A stretch of 64,000 bases of DNA from Pterois miles (GCA_947000775.1 CAMQGK010000299.1:14198001-14262000), one strand, 5' to 3'. Shown: positions 35,641 through 47,667, counted from the stretch's first letter. Translations and numbers: made by a program. Notes: a model not told the origin generated them from the letters alone.

Positions 35641-36500
35641 ATAAATAATTATTATAGCAAGTCTTGTTTTTAAGTTTTTTGGGCGTTATCTATTGTAATA
35701 ATAATGGTCAAATATGGTGTAAAATTGCGTAGTTTTAGTTCATAGCAGTATAACAGATACTTGCAACGTTGGTGGGGTTTTAATTGAAAAGACTGAACTT
35801 CTTGTGTTACCACTGTGCACACAGGCTCAATAACTTTGCTTTGTCTTGACTTATTGTTGACGTATTGCCTCATAATGATGACTTTCATATTCTGTTTACT
35901 GATTAGGAAAGATGCAGGTTTAATATTTGTCACTCTTCATTTGTTGTGAATTAAAGTTGCCGTGGCATCTTGTGAAGGGAGGGGAGGGCCTCCAAAACGA
36001 GCATAGCCCCGGGGCCTTAAGGTGCCCTGACTACCAGCACCTCTAAAGCTACCTAATTAACATCACGTTTGTTTAACCTGTACATGTTAAATTTGAAAAT
36101 GAAAATGAATGATTTTGTCTTAATATTTCAAGTTTTTATCTATGACCCTGAAGACATAACAATGACACACATTGGTTTTAATGCCTTTATTTTAAACCTT
36201 AGGCCAAGTTTTTCTTGGTGCCACGCTTTCCACTTTTGTTTACATTGTGTACACAAGGTCTCTGTTCACATCTGAGGCTTCATTTTATCTGTCGTTATTT
36301 TAAATATGCCCACTGTATGAGGCTTTGACACTGTGGTAATCTGGGCTAAAAGTAACACTACTCACCAGCCTTTGTATCTCATACACGGCTCTACAATGTG
36401 ATCAATTATCACCGTGCCTCTGAGGCTACATGCCTGAGTGCCTGAACTGCTCGTCTCATGACTGGGCTGAATACATCTTAGCCGTCATCACTTGAGCGAG
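35641..36500. other. Noncoding sequence, nothing recognised
   Basis: No gene or repeat could be supported. Confidence 0.45.
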
Positions 36501-36860
36501 AGGACGCCGCCCCTGATCATTAAAAGAGCTCCATTGTCATGCTGCAGAGCTGCTGTTCCGATGCATGTGGGACTGAAGATCAGATGACGACGACAGGCCG
36601 AGTGTGTAGCGGAGTCCGGTGAGTAGGCGACGAGGGGGCAGGGTCCCCGAGTGTGACCTCGGCCAGGCTTCGTTCACCAGCTGCTGCCTGAAACGGGACA
36701 CCAGAGCCCCTCCGCCGCCATCCACCTGGATCACTTACCTGACTGGGCTGCATACACACACAGATACAGATGCAAATGCCAACAGTATCCCTTTCTTGCT
36801 CTGACTGTACAGTATAGTCATGCACACATTGCTCTCCTTCAGGGAACATAACATAGGAAA
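36501..36860. other. GC-richer block with CpGs and splice-like sites
   Basis: 36540-36730 is richer in CpG than its surroundings. On the minus strand a consensus splice donor CAG|GTAAGTGA lies at 36731-36741, and on the plus strand CCG|GTGAGTAGG near 36615-36630. It could be an exon or promoter of an unannotated transcript. No frame through it looks like a known protein. Confidence 0.25.
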
Positions 36861-38486
36861 CCTCAATGCAGTATCATCTGAGGGGGGGCAATGTTATGGA
36901 GTTTTAGACCCTGGACTTAGTCTTTTTGTTTCAGGTTCACCATTCACTCTCATGGCTAACTCTGCTGTTAGCCTGGGGGCGCCTACGTGTTTACAACATG
37001 GGAAGTCCTATACAGGATATATTTGGCATTCAAGTGGTTAACTCGTGAAGAACGCTGCTAAGAGACGCCAATATTAATGTAACTGTCGGCGTCTAGAACA
37101 ATTTAGCAAGCAAGGAAGTGGATAACATAATGCAGTGACATAATGCAGTTTAAAGGCACACGACAGAGGAGAAGGATGAGGTCGATGAGAATATCAACCT
37201 GCGAAGAAAAATAATATACTTCTAAAATTACAATATATTAACTTACTATGCATCAAAAAATTTAGTATTTCTTTCTCCTAGTACTCTCCGTTTCCCTCTC
37301 AGTCCCTGAAGGTCCCTTCAGACACAACGCGACAACAGCACCACTGTGCTCTGAACCTCGTTATTTCACTACATCAAGCACAGCCCAACTTTGGATGGTG
37401 CATGCTGTGATGTGCGGCGCACACAGCTCAGAAACACATAGTGTCACAAGCAGCTCTCTTCTGCCAGAAAATGACATATTGTGTAACTGTATTGTCGCAA
37501 GGATGGAGACAGTAAGGCTTATAGATGTTATTGTACAGTTCCAGAAACAAAAAGGAAAAAAAAGGTGTGAAAATTTGCCATAAATTGGCATAAATGTGGG
37601 AGAATTGTGACCCTGAGTGGAAACTGGGAGAGCGCAATAAAAAAGTGAGTCTCCTGGGAAAATCATGAGTGTTGGCAAGCGTGGTGAAAGTCTGTTTGTT
37701 TGACCCAAACATCCAACCCGACCTCCTTCCTAAGCAGACGATCTTGCACCTTATACTATGTCTGTTGCTTCCATATAATAATTATGTGGATGGGTTCACA
37801 TTGGAGTTAGCTGAAAGCCCAGCGATAACCTTCATTCTGCACTTGTGATATATTGTATTGTCTATCTATATATAAATATATTTGTACTGTATTTCTGTAA
37901 CTCAGTGTTGTTGAGCAGCCTGGATACGCTTGAAAAAGCCATTTTTAATCTCACTGAGGTTTTCTTTGTTGCATAAAGGTTAAATACCATGTACCAGCAA
38001 GACCACGAAGCACGCTGAGAAAAGAGCACCATGTTAAGAAATGTCGGCAAAGTTTATGACTTTTTTTTTAAAGGCCAGTCGCCATTGTGGGCACCAATAC
38101 ATCACACTCAAACACACCTAAACATACAGCAGTCAGTGTGTGGAGAAATGCTTGACAGCACATGTAAATGATCCTCCAGACAACCTCGCTGATTGCTGTG
38201 GCATCCCCAGAAACAAATCCATCACCTGATTACGCCCAAACCTCTACGGCTACACAAAGGTGACAAACTGCCATACCTGTCGTATTTATGAGCGCAAGGG
38301 CCTCTGTTTGAAACAGAAAGAGCTCATACATGCTTCACACAATGACCTCCACGGCACTCTCATTTGTCAGACAAACCTGAACTAAAGCGTGGGAGCGGAG
38401 AAACCCCCCAAGTTGGGTGGAGTGACAGAATGTGGAGTGACGCTGGATAAACACACATGGTGTTATATGTCACAGGGTGCTTAGTG
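36861..38486. other. Noncoding sequence with one minor repeat
   Basis: 37680-37745 (GTTTGTTTGACCCAAACATC, CAACCCGACCTCCTTCCTAA) matches the right flank of the minisatellite at 10835-10905. Otherwise nothing was recognised. Confidence 0.45.
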
Positions 38487-39531
38487 TTAAAGGGGCTCTA
38501 TGTAAGAATCAGAAATTGCTTGTTAACAGTGACATCTGTGGCCGTTCAACTACAGTCAGCGTCCTGTTGCTCGCGCTTGTGCTCGCACTATCGACACATG
38601 CGAGACTGAACGTGATTAACAGGCATCATGTTGATTAACGTTAGCAACATTAGCAGCTAAAAGTACAATTTTTGGCATCACAGGGCAAAAAACTCAGGAT
38701 AACCTTTCAGCATATTGTAATTCAAGTGTTCTGGGAGAAAACTAGACTTCTGCACCTCCTCATGGCTGTTTTCAGGCTTTAGAAAATCTAGCCTAGGACG
38801 GGACTTGACCAATCACAAGTCAGTTCAGAGAGAGAGAGAGAGCGTTCTTACTGAGCATTCCTATTGGTTGTGCTCCAGCTGGTGGGTGGCACTTGATATT
38901 TCCTCAACATAGCATGGCTTCCAGGTCACAAACTTCCTCATTTTACAGCTAAACAGTACACTATGAGACGTTTCTGAAAACATTTGAGGGGAGAAACAGG
39001 CATTACAGTAACAGAATATTGATTCATATTTGATCAGCGCTGCCTACTTTAACAGTTTGTTAGATATAGCTAAGGCACTATGCATGACGTCACATTAGAG
39101 CCCCGGCTCTTCAAATTAAAAGCAGTCTACAGGCTGAAAGAGGCGACCCAGAAAGTCGCTGAAGTTCTCATTTTTTAGGTTAGGTTACAGTTGATTATTT
39201 GACTGTCAGTCGATTAAAATATGTAATCACGATTAATCTCATTAATCTGTTCAAAATGTAATTTAAAGGGAGCTTTGTCAAGTATTTAATACTCTTATCA
39301 ACATGGGCAAATATACTTGCTTTATGCAACTGTATGTATATATGTTATTTTCAACATTATGTTATCAAAAAAATTAGTGGCGTTAAATCGAATAATAATT
39401 CATAATAATAAGCTAATTCATAATAAGGTGTTATTATCGTGTTAACTTTGACAGCCCTGGTTACAACCACTTCATATACTGACAATAAAAAACGATTTAT
39501 AGGTTCTAAAAGTTACATACAGTTTCTTTAA
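38487..39531 (+). mobile_element. TTAAAGG-ended inverted-repeat element (family G) with nested insertion
   Basis: The left end TTAAAGGGGCTCTATGTAAG and the right end, whose reverse complement is TTAAAGAAACTGTATGTAAC, agree at 15 of 20 positions. Internal segments recur at 31320-31690 and 46570-46690, and its right end at 27685-27763. A family A-type hAT miniature element sits inside at about 39190-39459. No protein is encoded. Superfamily not assigned. Confidence 0.7.
39190..39459 (+). mobile_element. Short family A miniature element nested in family G element
   Basis: GACTGTCAGTCGATTAAAAT at the left and GTTAACTTTGACAGCCCTG at the right flank a shortened body with the AGTATTTAATACTCTTATCA and TTAGTGGCGTTAAA segments of family A. 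GGTTACA occurs near both sides, and the site GGTTACAATCTATTC without the insert is seen at 27688. This supports insertion into a pre-existing family G copy, though the left junction is blurred. Confidence 0.7.
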
Positions 39532-40845
39532 CAACCCCACTATTAAAACAGGTTGAAAAGCAAAATCAAACTCAGTTGACCAAAAGGGACAAATTCACTT
39601 AATTCGCTGCAGTGAAGACCAACAGCTCAGATTTCCCATCACCCCTCAGCAGTAATACTCAGTGCGCCACGACCTGCAACACCAAAACACACAGCCTGAG
39701 AGGAAATATTGAATCTGTCTGCAACACCTCATAAAGGCTCTCCTCTAGGCGACTCCATCATGTCGACTCTTCCCAGCGACACTTTGCCTCCACAGCCTTG
39801 GGTGATAAATAATTACTCGTCGGAGCCTTGACTTTTTCTTCTGTGGTGTTTGCATGCTGTCCCTTCGCTCAGCACTGTGGCACTCTGACAGCATCAATTA
39901 TTAACGAACTGCTTTTTTGCCTCAGTGTGTACTCTCTCCCTGTGTTTGGATTCTTGTGTTGTTTCTGTGCGAATAATACCATGGGGGAAAAAAAAACTTT
40001 GGGATGCATGCATGAACAAATGAATGTGCAAATCACTTCCTGTTTGTTATTTAAGTCTTTTTTGAAAGAGACAAAAGGGGCTCAAAGTGTAAAGAGGTTA
40101 ATGAGTTTTTCAGCAATAAGCCACCGTATGTGTGTGAGGACCTCTGAGCGTGATGGGTCAGCGTCTGTAATGAGTGGGTGGTAAACAGGGGCAAGCTCTC
40201 ATTAATTCATAAGGCAAACAGAGACCGTGTGCAGTGAATGGGAATAAGTGTGTGATGATTTATTTAAAGCTATTTGTTTCAGGCCACGCAGGCTAATTTC
40301 CCTCTAAAACAACTAGTACTCTTGATCCAACTCTGTCCCCCTATGTCTCTGGTTATACTCCTCCTTTGTACTATTGCAAAATAACAAACAGAGCTATTTG
40401 TACCATCTCACCCAGGCTGCCATTTTTTAATGCTAATGTAAATGCAAAATGAGCCAGAAAAATTTGTTACGTTGTTTAGTTAATGCAAAAAAAAAAAAGT
40501 ACATCCTTCCTCTAAGTGTGTTTACATGTGGTATCCCAGTTATGAGCCTTATGATTTGACTTAATCTGATCACCAGTAATTTATTCTTTGCCTCTCATCA
40601 AAGTGCAGAAATGGGCTATTTCGTGACAAACAACAGTTTATCCAGCTACCCAAATACTTGTGCAGAGTCTCCACTGGCTGCCTGGCAAATTCACTGTGAC
40701 AACAAGACTCTGGGAAGTCACTGCGCCTGGCTGTTGTTTGCTAAGAAATAGTTACAGCACATAACTTTCCATAGAACCACAAACTTTTGCTTTCGCACTG
40801 ATTGTTGTATGTGGATTAACTAAATGAACGACATACGTGTTTATT
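39532..40845. other. Noncoding sequence, nothing recognised
   Basis: A 118-codon frame at 39828-40184 lacks any recognisable domain and is not supported as a gene. Confidence 0.45.
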
Positions 40846-41140
40846 AGGGCTGCATGGTGGTGCAGTAGTTAGAACTGTTGCCTCACAGCAAGAGGGCCAC
40901 AGGTTCGAATCCTGGCTGTGAAGTTTGTATGTTCTCCCTGTGTTAGCGTGGGTTTTCTCCAGGTTCTCCAGCTTCCTCCCACAGCCCAAAGACATGCAGG
41001 TTAACTGATTACTCTAAATTGCCTGTAGGTGTGAATGTGAGCGTGAATGGTTATCAGTCTCTATGTGCCCTGCGATGGACTGGCGACCTGTCCAGGGTGA
41101 ACCCCACCTTTGCCCAATGCCAGCTGGGATTGGATCCAGT
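40846..41140 (+). repeat. tRNA-derived SINE, plus orientation
   Basis: It starts GGGCTGCATGGTGGTGCAGT. The B box is GGTTCGAATCC at 40902-40912. The core is TATGTTCTCCCTGTGTTAGC, GTGGGTTTTCTCCAGGTTC, CAAAGACATGCAGGTTAACT, and the end GCGATGGACTGGCGACCTGT, CCAGGGTGAACCCC, AGCTGGGATTGGATCCAG. Same family as 34167-34500, without the GGATGG tail. It joins directly to a different repeat. Confidence 0.88.
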
Positions 41141-41470
41141 CAGTCCAAAACAGACAAAGATATCCAAAACACTGGACAAAATTGTAATACAAAGAAGCAA
41201 GGTTTAAAGCACACGAGGAATTAAGGGCTGGAACGCTGACTGGGGAAGCAGTCGAACTGGCAACAAGCAAAGGGCAGCACAAGGACTAAATACTCAAGGG
41301 AGGAGGGTTATCAGGCCCAGGTGAAACTAGTTGGTAATCACAGAGGCGAGAAACGCACAGGGGCAGGAAGAGAAGGATCTGAAACAAGAGACTACAGTAC
41401 ACCAAAATAAAACAGGAAATCCTGACGAAAACTGGAAACAAAGAAAACATGATCTTGATCAGGAGACTGG
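41141..41470 (+). repeat. Probable interspersed repeat of unknown class
   Basis: Sequence such as AAGCACACGAGGAATTAAGG, GGCAGCACAAGGACTAAATA, CTCAAGGGAGGAGGG and ACAAGAGACTACAG resembles a dispersed perciform repeat I recall, but its ends and class are not defined here. Confidence 0.4.
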
Positions 41471-41485
41471 GATGCAACAATGGTT

Positions 41486-41750
41486 TTCCTGTGCCTCCCA
41501 TGCCTCCAGCGGGCCCAGCCCGGCCCGAGCAGCGAGGCGAAGCTCTGCTCCTGGCTGGAGGTGGGGCTGCTGCCGTGCTTGGAGCCCTCCACCGACTGCA
41601 AGTTAAAGGGGGAGGCGAAGCCGGATCTGGGTCTGCCCCGCTGGACGCCCTGCTGGACGCCCCGCTGGACGCCCCGCTGGACGCCCCGCTGGACGCCCCG
41701 CTGGAGTCTGAACTGAAGGAGTTTGTGGTGAACCTGCGTGATTTCATCTA
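41486..41750 (+). other. GC-rich coding-like segment with 12-bp tandem repeats (unidentified)
   Basis: A pyrimidine-rich run and CCTCCAG at 41490-41510 could be a splice acceptor. The following frame has G/C in nearly every third position and reads EAKLCSWLEVGLLPCLEPST, then KLKGEAKPDLGLPRWTP. It enters CTGGACGCCCCG repeated about five to six times (41641-41706) and then stops. In another frame the end reads SELKEFVVNLRDFI followed by TAA. The switch of best frame across the repeat could mean repeat slippage broke a coding sequence. It may be a captured exon, a pseudogene or simply GC-rich DNA. Confidence 0.3.
41641..41706 (+). repeat. 12-bp tandem repeat CTGGACGCCCCG
   Basis: Five to six near-identical units. 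The first differs by one base (CTGGACGCCCTG). Confidence 0.92.
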
Positions 41751-42781
41751 ATTTTGTGAGGAATCCAACCAGCACAGATGATGAGCATTATGAATAACTA
41801 CAGTACAGACATAGCCTTGTCGCTGATGATCTCATTTACTTATGTAGGTCATACTGAGGCGTCCAGACTGTTTCATAACCAGTTAAAAGTTCCTTGTAGT
41901 AACTTTAACGCACACAAATGAGTAGTTAGTGAACAAATCAGCTAATTGTGCCACCATACTCCAGTTTATTTAGAAGTAACCTATGGCATATTTAGGTTTC
42001 TGAGAACCAGAATAAGGGCGTGTATGTGCGTGAACGCGTTAACACAACTCTTGGGGACCCGATATAACCTTGATACTGGTATCCATGCATGACTGTGTGA
42101 CTAAAAGGTTCCAGTGCTGAGTGGCAGGGCCGACAGAGCCTTCCACTAAACAGGACAAACTTCTCCTCCCTCGAGGACGTTCGGGCTCAACCCCTCAGAC
42201 GATCTGGCCGTCTTGTTTAGAGTTCTGTCACCCTGCTTTTCATCCAGGGGAAGGAAAATTTGAGCTTAGCATGAACACGTCTTTAATCATGTGTCAGGAT
42301 CAATTATGGCCGTCTGAAAAGCGGCAGCCCTTTTGAAGAAGGTTCTCTTCAGGAGAGATGCGTGAAAACTTCGAAGTCAAAACACACGTGTCTGGAAAGA
42401 GAGTCGTGCTCCCAGGAAATCTTAATTGCTAATTTTGTGTGTTGTCTGCTGTACTCTGGGCACAGAAGTGACAGTTCAAAGAGCAGTCCCCCTGCTTTAT
42501 TACTACTAGCATGCAACCCGTTGGTGAAATGCCTTTTCATTATGAACAAACAATTGGTCATTTTCAAGAGAATGCCTTTAAACTTAAAACCAACAATTTT
42601 GCTGCAGCGTAGCTAAACATTTCTTTCTGTATGTACATTGTTTGCAGGCCACAATCTGTCTGTTCTGTCACAATGAGGAAAATCTGCAGTGGGGTTCAGA
42701 AATAAAATATAGAAAATAAAAGCTGCTGCAGAAAGTCTTTCTTTCCCCCTTTTCCCAGTTGATATGTGCTATTCATTATGT
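41751..42781. other. Noncoding sequence, nothing recognised
   Basis: No gene or repeat could be supported. Confidence 0.45.
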
Positions 42782-43887
42782 TTAAAGGGGCTCTATTATG
42801 CTTTTGTGTTTTCTATCTTTCCTAAAGTGTGTTATATAGTTTTTTTGTGCATATAAAAAGTCTGCACAGTTACATAGTCCAGGCCAAAGGGAGTCATTTT
42901 CCCCCACAGAAACACTGCTCCTGAAGTGACTGAAACACCTTGATTGAAGAACGTGATGATGTCACCAAGTAACATATTTGCATAATGGACACTTTGGCAT
43001 GCCTTCAAATAAAGCTAGTTGAAGCAGAGCTGGAGCCTCTGTTAATTTTGGCACCTATCTTAGATTAAGTCTTTGTCCTAAGATGAAAATCCTTTTTTTT
43101 TGTTTTAGTCACATTTTATTCATTTCACCCTTCATACTTTAATCAAGCACAAGTTGAAACGTTTCAGTCCAGTTTTAGTCACCAAAAAGTCATTTAATTT
43201 TAGTCAAAATGTTTTTGACAGCCATGCTGTTCTTTTTAATTTAGTCCTTGTCCAGTTTTGTCAGCAGATCATACTGAATATTTCTGTTATTTTAGTCAGT
43301 CTTTGTCATTATCTGATGAAAAACAGTTTGACTGATTAAGAATGCAGCTTTGCAGTTACTTTGAGGTAACGATGCGTGGTTCAGTCGCACCTGCCGGCCC
43401 GTTATGAGATCTAACCCGCCCACCAGCAGGTAAAAATATGCCTTACTCAACCATCCAAACCAGACCTAACCCCCAAAACTTCAGCTTTATGTTTTATAGA
43501 AGCACAATTATCAGGACTGAAGACAGGGGAAGAAAAGGTGGGAGGTGACAAAAATAAAAAGACATTTTGGTAAAATTTTTATGTTTTTAAACTAGATTTT
43601 AATGTTTGATACCGTTACGTTAGCATTTAATGGCGTCGCTGCCGTCTTGTCATTGAAAAAAAGGTCATGACGATCATATTTTGTCATAGTTTTCACTGAC
43701 ACTGACTGGAGTGGAGTCTGAAGAGTTTGCTTTGGTGGACCAATCGCAACAGAAGGCCAGCTGACCAATCAGAGCAGACTGGGCTTTTCAGACAGATAAA
43801 ATACTTTTTGAACATTAAATGATGTAAACATGTTCTAGTAGAAACCCAAAAATACATGTATGAACCTGAAAATAAGCATATCTTTAA
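42782..43887 (+). mobile_element. TTAAAGG...-ended element of a second type, with probable insert
   Basis: The left end TTAAAGGGGCTCTATTATGC, then TTTTGTGTTTTC, is matched in inverted form by ...GAAAATAAGCATATCTTTAA at the right. Central segments (ACATAGTCCAGGCCAAAGGG, GAAACACTGCTCCTGAAGTG, and GACCAATCAGAGCAGACTGG near the right) fit a widespread fish repeat. About 43035-43700 differs in character (ATTTTAGTC-rich) and may be a later insertion. No protein is encoded. Confidence 0.6.
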
Positions 43888-44300
43888 TGTAAATGTATAT
43901 ATGTTTAGTGGTCTCTCTGGGTTACTTCTGGCCACATGGCACCAAATAACACTCAAAATTCTGCTTTGAGGTTTGAAGATTCAAGATACAGAGTCCATGA
44001 TAGATAAAGCGAACCTGAAATTGAAAGTGTGACTCGGTCACCCTCTCGGCTGTTTTGATTAACCAGGCTGTGTGTGGAGCGTGCCTGCCAGAGATATTTG
44101 CTCAGACTTGGCCGGGGATTAAGGGCTTCTCTTCTGGGATCCAGAGAAAACAGAGGTCTGATCCCCTCCATGTCCCTCCGCCGGGCACAAGTGGGTGGCG
44201 ACTGTGTGCATGTGTGCAATATGTAAAGTATATGACACAGTGTGAAGCCATATGTCTGCATGCTTCTAGATAAATATATATGTATATATGTATGTGCTTT
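43888..44300. other. Noncoding sequence, nothing recognised
   Basis: No gene or repeat could be supported. Confidence 0.45.
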
Positions 44301-44890
44301 AGAATACTTCTTTTAAACTTAAAACAAAAGAGTATGCTTTTGGTTTACTTTTTTATACTTATCAGAGATGTACTTAAAAGTACACTTACTTGGCTTATAC
44401 TGACAAGTACACAGAAAAGTCTAAGTGTACTTGGCTTATGCTTACTTTTGGATGAGTAGCCTATTTGAGTGTGTAGGAGTTTGTAAATTTAAAATTTTAA
44501 TATTAATTTGATTTAAATCTTCAAGAGTTTTCTACATTTTGCACTCTCTGTTCACCATGGAGGCAGCATTTTTCTAATCTCATCACAAAATATCAAGTCA
44601 AATAACAGAAGTTTCTTTATGTAAAGCATAAATCCCTGGCTAAGTACTATAAGTTAAAGAAAACTTACAGTACACTTGCTGTAAAAACTACTAAAATAGT
44701 AGTTTACTGAGAGACTACTGTAAAGTGTACTTTCATATACTGGTAAACTAATAACATGCTTATACGTTCACTTGTAGTTCACTTCATAATGTAGTTGCAG
44801 AACAAAACTTAGATGTAAACTAGTTTTGTACTCAAAGTTTAAAGTACACTTAAAAAGATACTTTTATAAAGTAGAAAGTGGGCCAGTTTA

Positions 44891-45400
44891 TGGTGCCTTC
44901 AAATAAGATAAGATAAGATAACATGAACCTTTATAAATCCCCGGAGGGAAATTCGGGACATGGGAAATTCGGGACATGGGGTCGTGTTTACCGTGTTTAC
45001 GAGTTGGGTTCATATGAACGCCCCCCTCATGTCCTCATAAGTGGAAAGTTTCTGAAAGCTCCGAGTTCACGACTTGTGATGTGTTTGGTGGTGTTGTGAG
45101 AAATAGTGGAGCACATGGAAGTTCATTTATCGGTGTATAGTAAGTTAATATTATACAGTATATTGTAATTTTAGTCATATATTGTTATTCTTGGTCATTT
45201 TACAATATGTCTGAGGAAAATGTTGCTATTCTCAATGACCTCATCTTTCTCTTTCCTTCATTATGTTAGCCCATTTTGCTAAATTGTTAGCCTCTGCGGC
45301 TTCTAGACTCACAGTAACGCTAATATTGCCGTTGTTTAACAGCAGGGTTCTTCACGACTTCAAGGCAACACAAGTTCACGAGTTCCATTTGAAGGCACCA
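44891..45400. mobile_element. PIF/Harbinger-like miniature transposon, nested
   Basis: 510 bp with perfect 14-bp terminal inverted repeats TGGTGCCTTCAAAT / ATTTGAAGGCACCA, flanked by TTA on both sides (44888-44890 and 45401-45403). The related element at 32838-32853 shows the unoccupied site with a single TTA. A 3-bp TWA target duplication is the PIF/Harbinger signature. It holds no transposase. Within it, 44904-44965 is a retroposon tail. Confidence 0.88.
44904..44965 (-). repeat. Retroposon tail stub inside the Harbinger-like element
   Basis: (AAGAT)n followed by CCTTTATAAATCCCCGGAGG and GAAATTCGGG, with GAAATTCGGGACATGGG duplicated. Its layout equals the other stubs (pentanucleotide run, CCTTTAT, a short hairpin, GGGAAATTC), with CCCCGGAGGG in place of CCCACAGTGGG. 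It is therefore a sister subfamily. Confidence 0.6.
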
Positions 45401-45509
45401 TTAGTCCCAAGGAGTAATACTTAAAGGTATAGTACTAGTACAAGTATACTTGGGAAATATACTTGAATTTTTCATAATTTAGCTTCATAAAATAAGCTTG
45501 AAGTATACT

Positions 45510-46569
45510 ACTTTTTCACAGGGGTGTGCACAAATGCTCTCACTGCCTTCTTCCTCTTCTTCTTCAAAGCAACCTCTCTGATGATCCCCTCACTTCATCA
45601 TTTCACATGGCCTATACGGTACTTCACATGCAAGCTCACACACACACACACACACATGCTCAGCACCTTGTTTTTCTAGGGGGTTGTTATTGTACAGCCC
45701 ACCCATCTTTTGCCACGCTCCTGTAACGTGCATGTGTGCAAAAACAGGCTCACAGTTGCGTGTATGGAGACGGGGGTCTGGATGAGTGGATGTTTTGGTG
45801 GCTTAGCTGGGGGGGGGGGGGGTGCAAGCTAATTGTGCACAGGTGACTCCACACAGGTGCTCCAGCGTCTACATATGTGTGTTTGTGAGGGAGAGTGATG
45901 CCATATTGATGGAATGAGTAAAAGAAGCTTAAAAGGGGAAATATAAGAAGAAAGAAAGCGGATCAGAGACTGGCGAGGCTACCAGAAATGCCTGTCTTTC
46001 TGCAGCAGCTCGCCCCACCCTCTGAAAACCCACCACATGCGGTCAGCTGTTTTTCAATAGACAGACTTCAAGCTCTCTCCAGGTCCGTGCCATTGATTTT
46101 GAGCTGAATGCAGTCTGACAAGCAGATGTTGCCGTTCCATTTTCTCTTTCATACTTAACTGCCCTTCAGAGGATGAAGACTGTGCCTGTTTATTACTGTG
46201 AGGAGGCTTCGCTGAAGAGGCCCCGCTGACCCACTCAGGAAGAATAAACAAGCAAATTGAACAAATCAACAAATGGACATCCCCCCCATCCCCTTTCTCT
46301 CTGCTCCACGACTGTTAAAGTCACAACATCATCTCAGTGGGCGCGCCGGCGATCAGTGTGGACAGACTTTCAACAGGTTCCCTCCTCTCATTATGGTTTG
46401 TCTACTAAGTGCCTGTCAGTGCAATTTCTCAAATCAGTCAGCAGACTGCGGGAGGGAAAAGGCCTCTATTAGCGAAGAAAAACACACAGGTGCATCAGAG
46501 GAGGAAAGAAAAGATGAAGACGGGGCATAGAGACATCTTTACAGAAAATGATAGCCTGTCCTTTCAGGC
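45510..46569. other. Noncoding sequence with simple repeats
   Basis: (CA)n at 45634-45656 and an uninterrupted run of 14 G at 45809-45822. No gene could be supported. Confidence 0.5.
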
Positions 46570-46690
46570 GTAAGCGTCAGCACTGCCTAGTTTGACCATT
46601 TGATCAGAGTTCGTGAGTGATTGACAGCTGCTCAGAGACGACAGGCTCCAGCTCGGCTCTGATTGGTTGTTTTCCTCTGGTCTGTGAAAT
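46570..46690 (+). repeat. Family G fragment
   Basis: CACTGCCTAGTTTGACCATT, TGATCAGAG and CTCTGATTGGTTGTTTTCCT match the reverse complement of 31320-31440. Confidence 0.55.
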
Positions 46691-47667
46691 CTTGCAGACG
46701 CTTTTATTATTGTTTAAATAAAACTTCCTGAGAGGCTCCAGTATATTTTAAATCCTACTATAGTAAAGACATGACTCACCCTACCTCCAACTGGTTTATG
46801 ATACTTCCACGGTTTTGTTCAGCAAGATAATCTCCAGAAATGAACACCACTTTTACGATTTTTTTCTGCAATTGCCAAAAGTAAAAAGCAGACATTAGGC
46901 GATGAACGAACTACACTACAGAGGAATGACTACGAGTATAAATGACGAGATTGTAAAAGCGTTTTGTAGTCTTATTTAGCTGCTTGTTAACAACTGCCTT
47001 TTTTAAGACACAAAAAAAAGCTTCAAAATTCATGAGTTGGATACTTACTGATGTATTTTATGTCGTAGAATAAAACGTTAAAAAGCTTGTGTTTAACCAC
47101 AGACCTTATTTCAAGCATCTAACTGACTTCCAGATGAGTTTTAGGACTCATCCCTGCAGCACTCTATTGCAGGATTCATAATTTAGCCACCAGGAGGTCT
47201 GTTTCTGTGCAAACAGCCATGTTGTGACCAGTTGATCAAACCATTTAAGCCATGAAGAACTGGTGATTAACACGTGTAGTACGACTTAACAAAACAAGAT
47301 TCATCTACCCAACTCAAGCACTGTACGTTTTGCATAAATATCTCCAATTATGCTAAATTATCAGCTAGGAATAAGTGCATTTCAGAGCCAGGACAGCCAA
47401 GTGTGCCACTTCATGCTGCCAGGAGATCTAAAATAAGGCTTCCAGATTGTGAGTGACTTTTAAAATCCTCAACGTCTCCTTTGACTCTCTGCCCTGGAGG
47501 CTGGATGGAGATAAGCAAAGACAATATGTGAAGGTGTAACAGTGGAGATATGAATGAAGCGAAGGAGTGCTGCTCCTCTGATTGGGCAGGAAGCTGAGCT
47601 GGCCTGAGCAGCGCTGTAATAACCCCTTATTACACAGTATGCATGCATTTTTAAGAGAGCAAATGTC
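46691..47667. other. Noncoding sequence, nothing recognised
   Basis: 47470-47665 is non-repetitive and could hold a conserved element. There is no coding support. Confidence 0.4.

Larger units (their letters stand above)
44301..45509 (+). mobile_element. AGTATACTTC-ended element (family T) carrying a nested Harbinger-like insertion
   Basis: The left end AGAATACTTCTTTTAAACTT and right end GAAGTATACT (45500-45509) are inverted matches. The body repeats ATCAGAGATGTACTTAAAAG, GGCTTATACTGACAAGTACA and similar motifs, collinear with 32385-33194 and the reverse fragment at 21110-21337. Positions 44891-45400 are a separate element inserted within it. It is noncoding. Confidence 0.78.

Noticed and set aside
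40852..40912. tRNA gene around the B box GGTTCGAATCC
   Set aside because: It is the head of a dispersed SINE with the family core downstream.
41286..41747. Ser/Gly/Ala-rich 153-codon minus-strand protein
   Set aside because: It is largely the antisense of the 12-bp repeat and GC-rich block. The plus strand has the better coding character.
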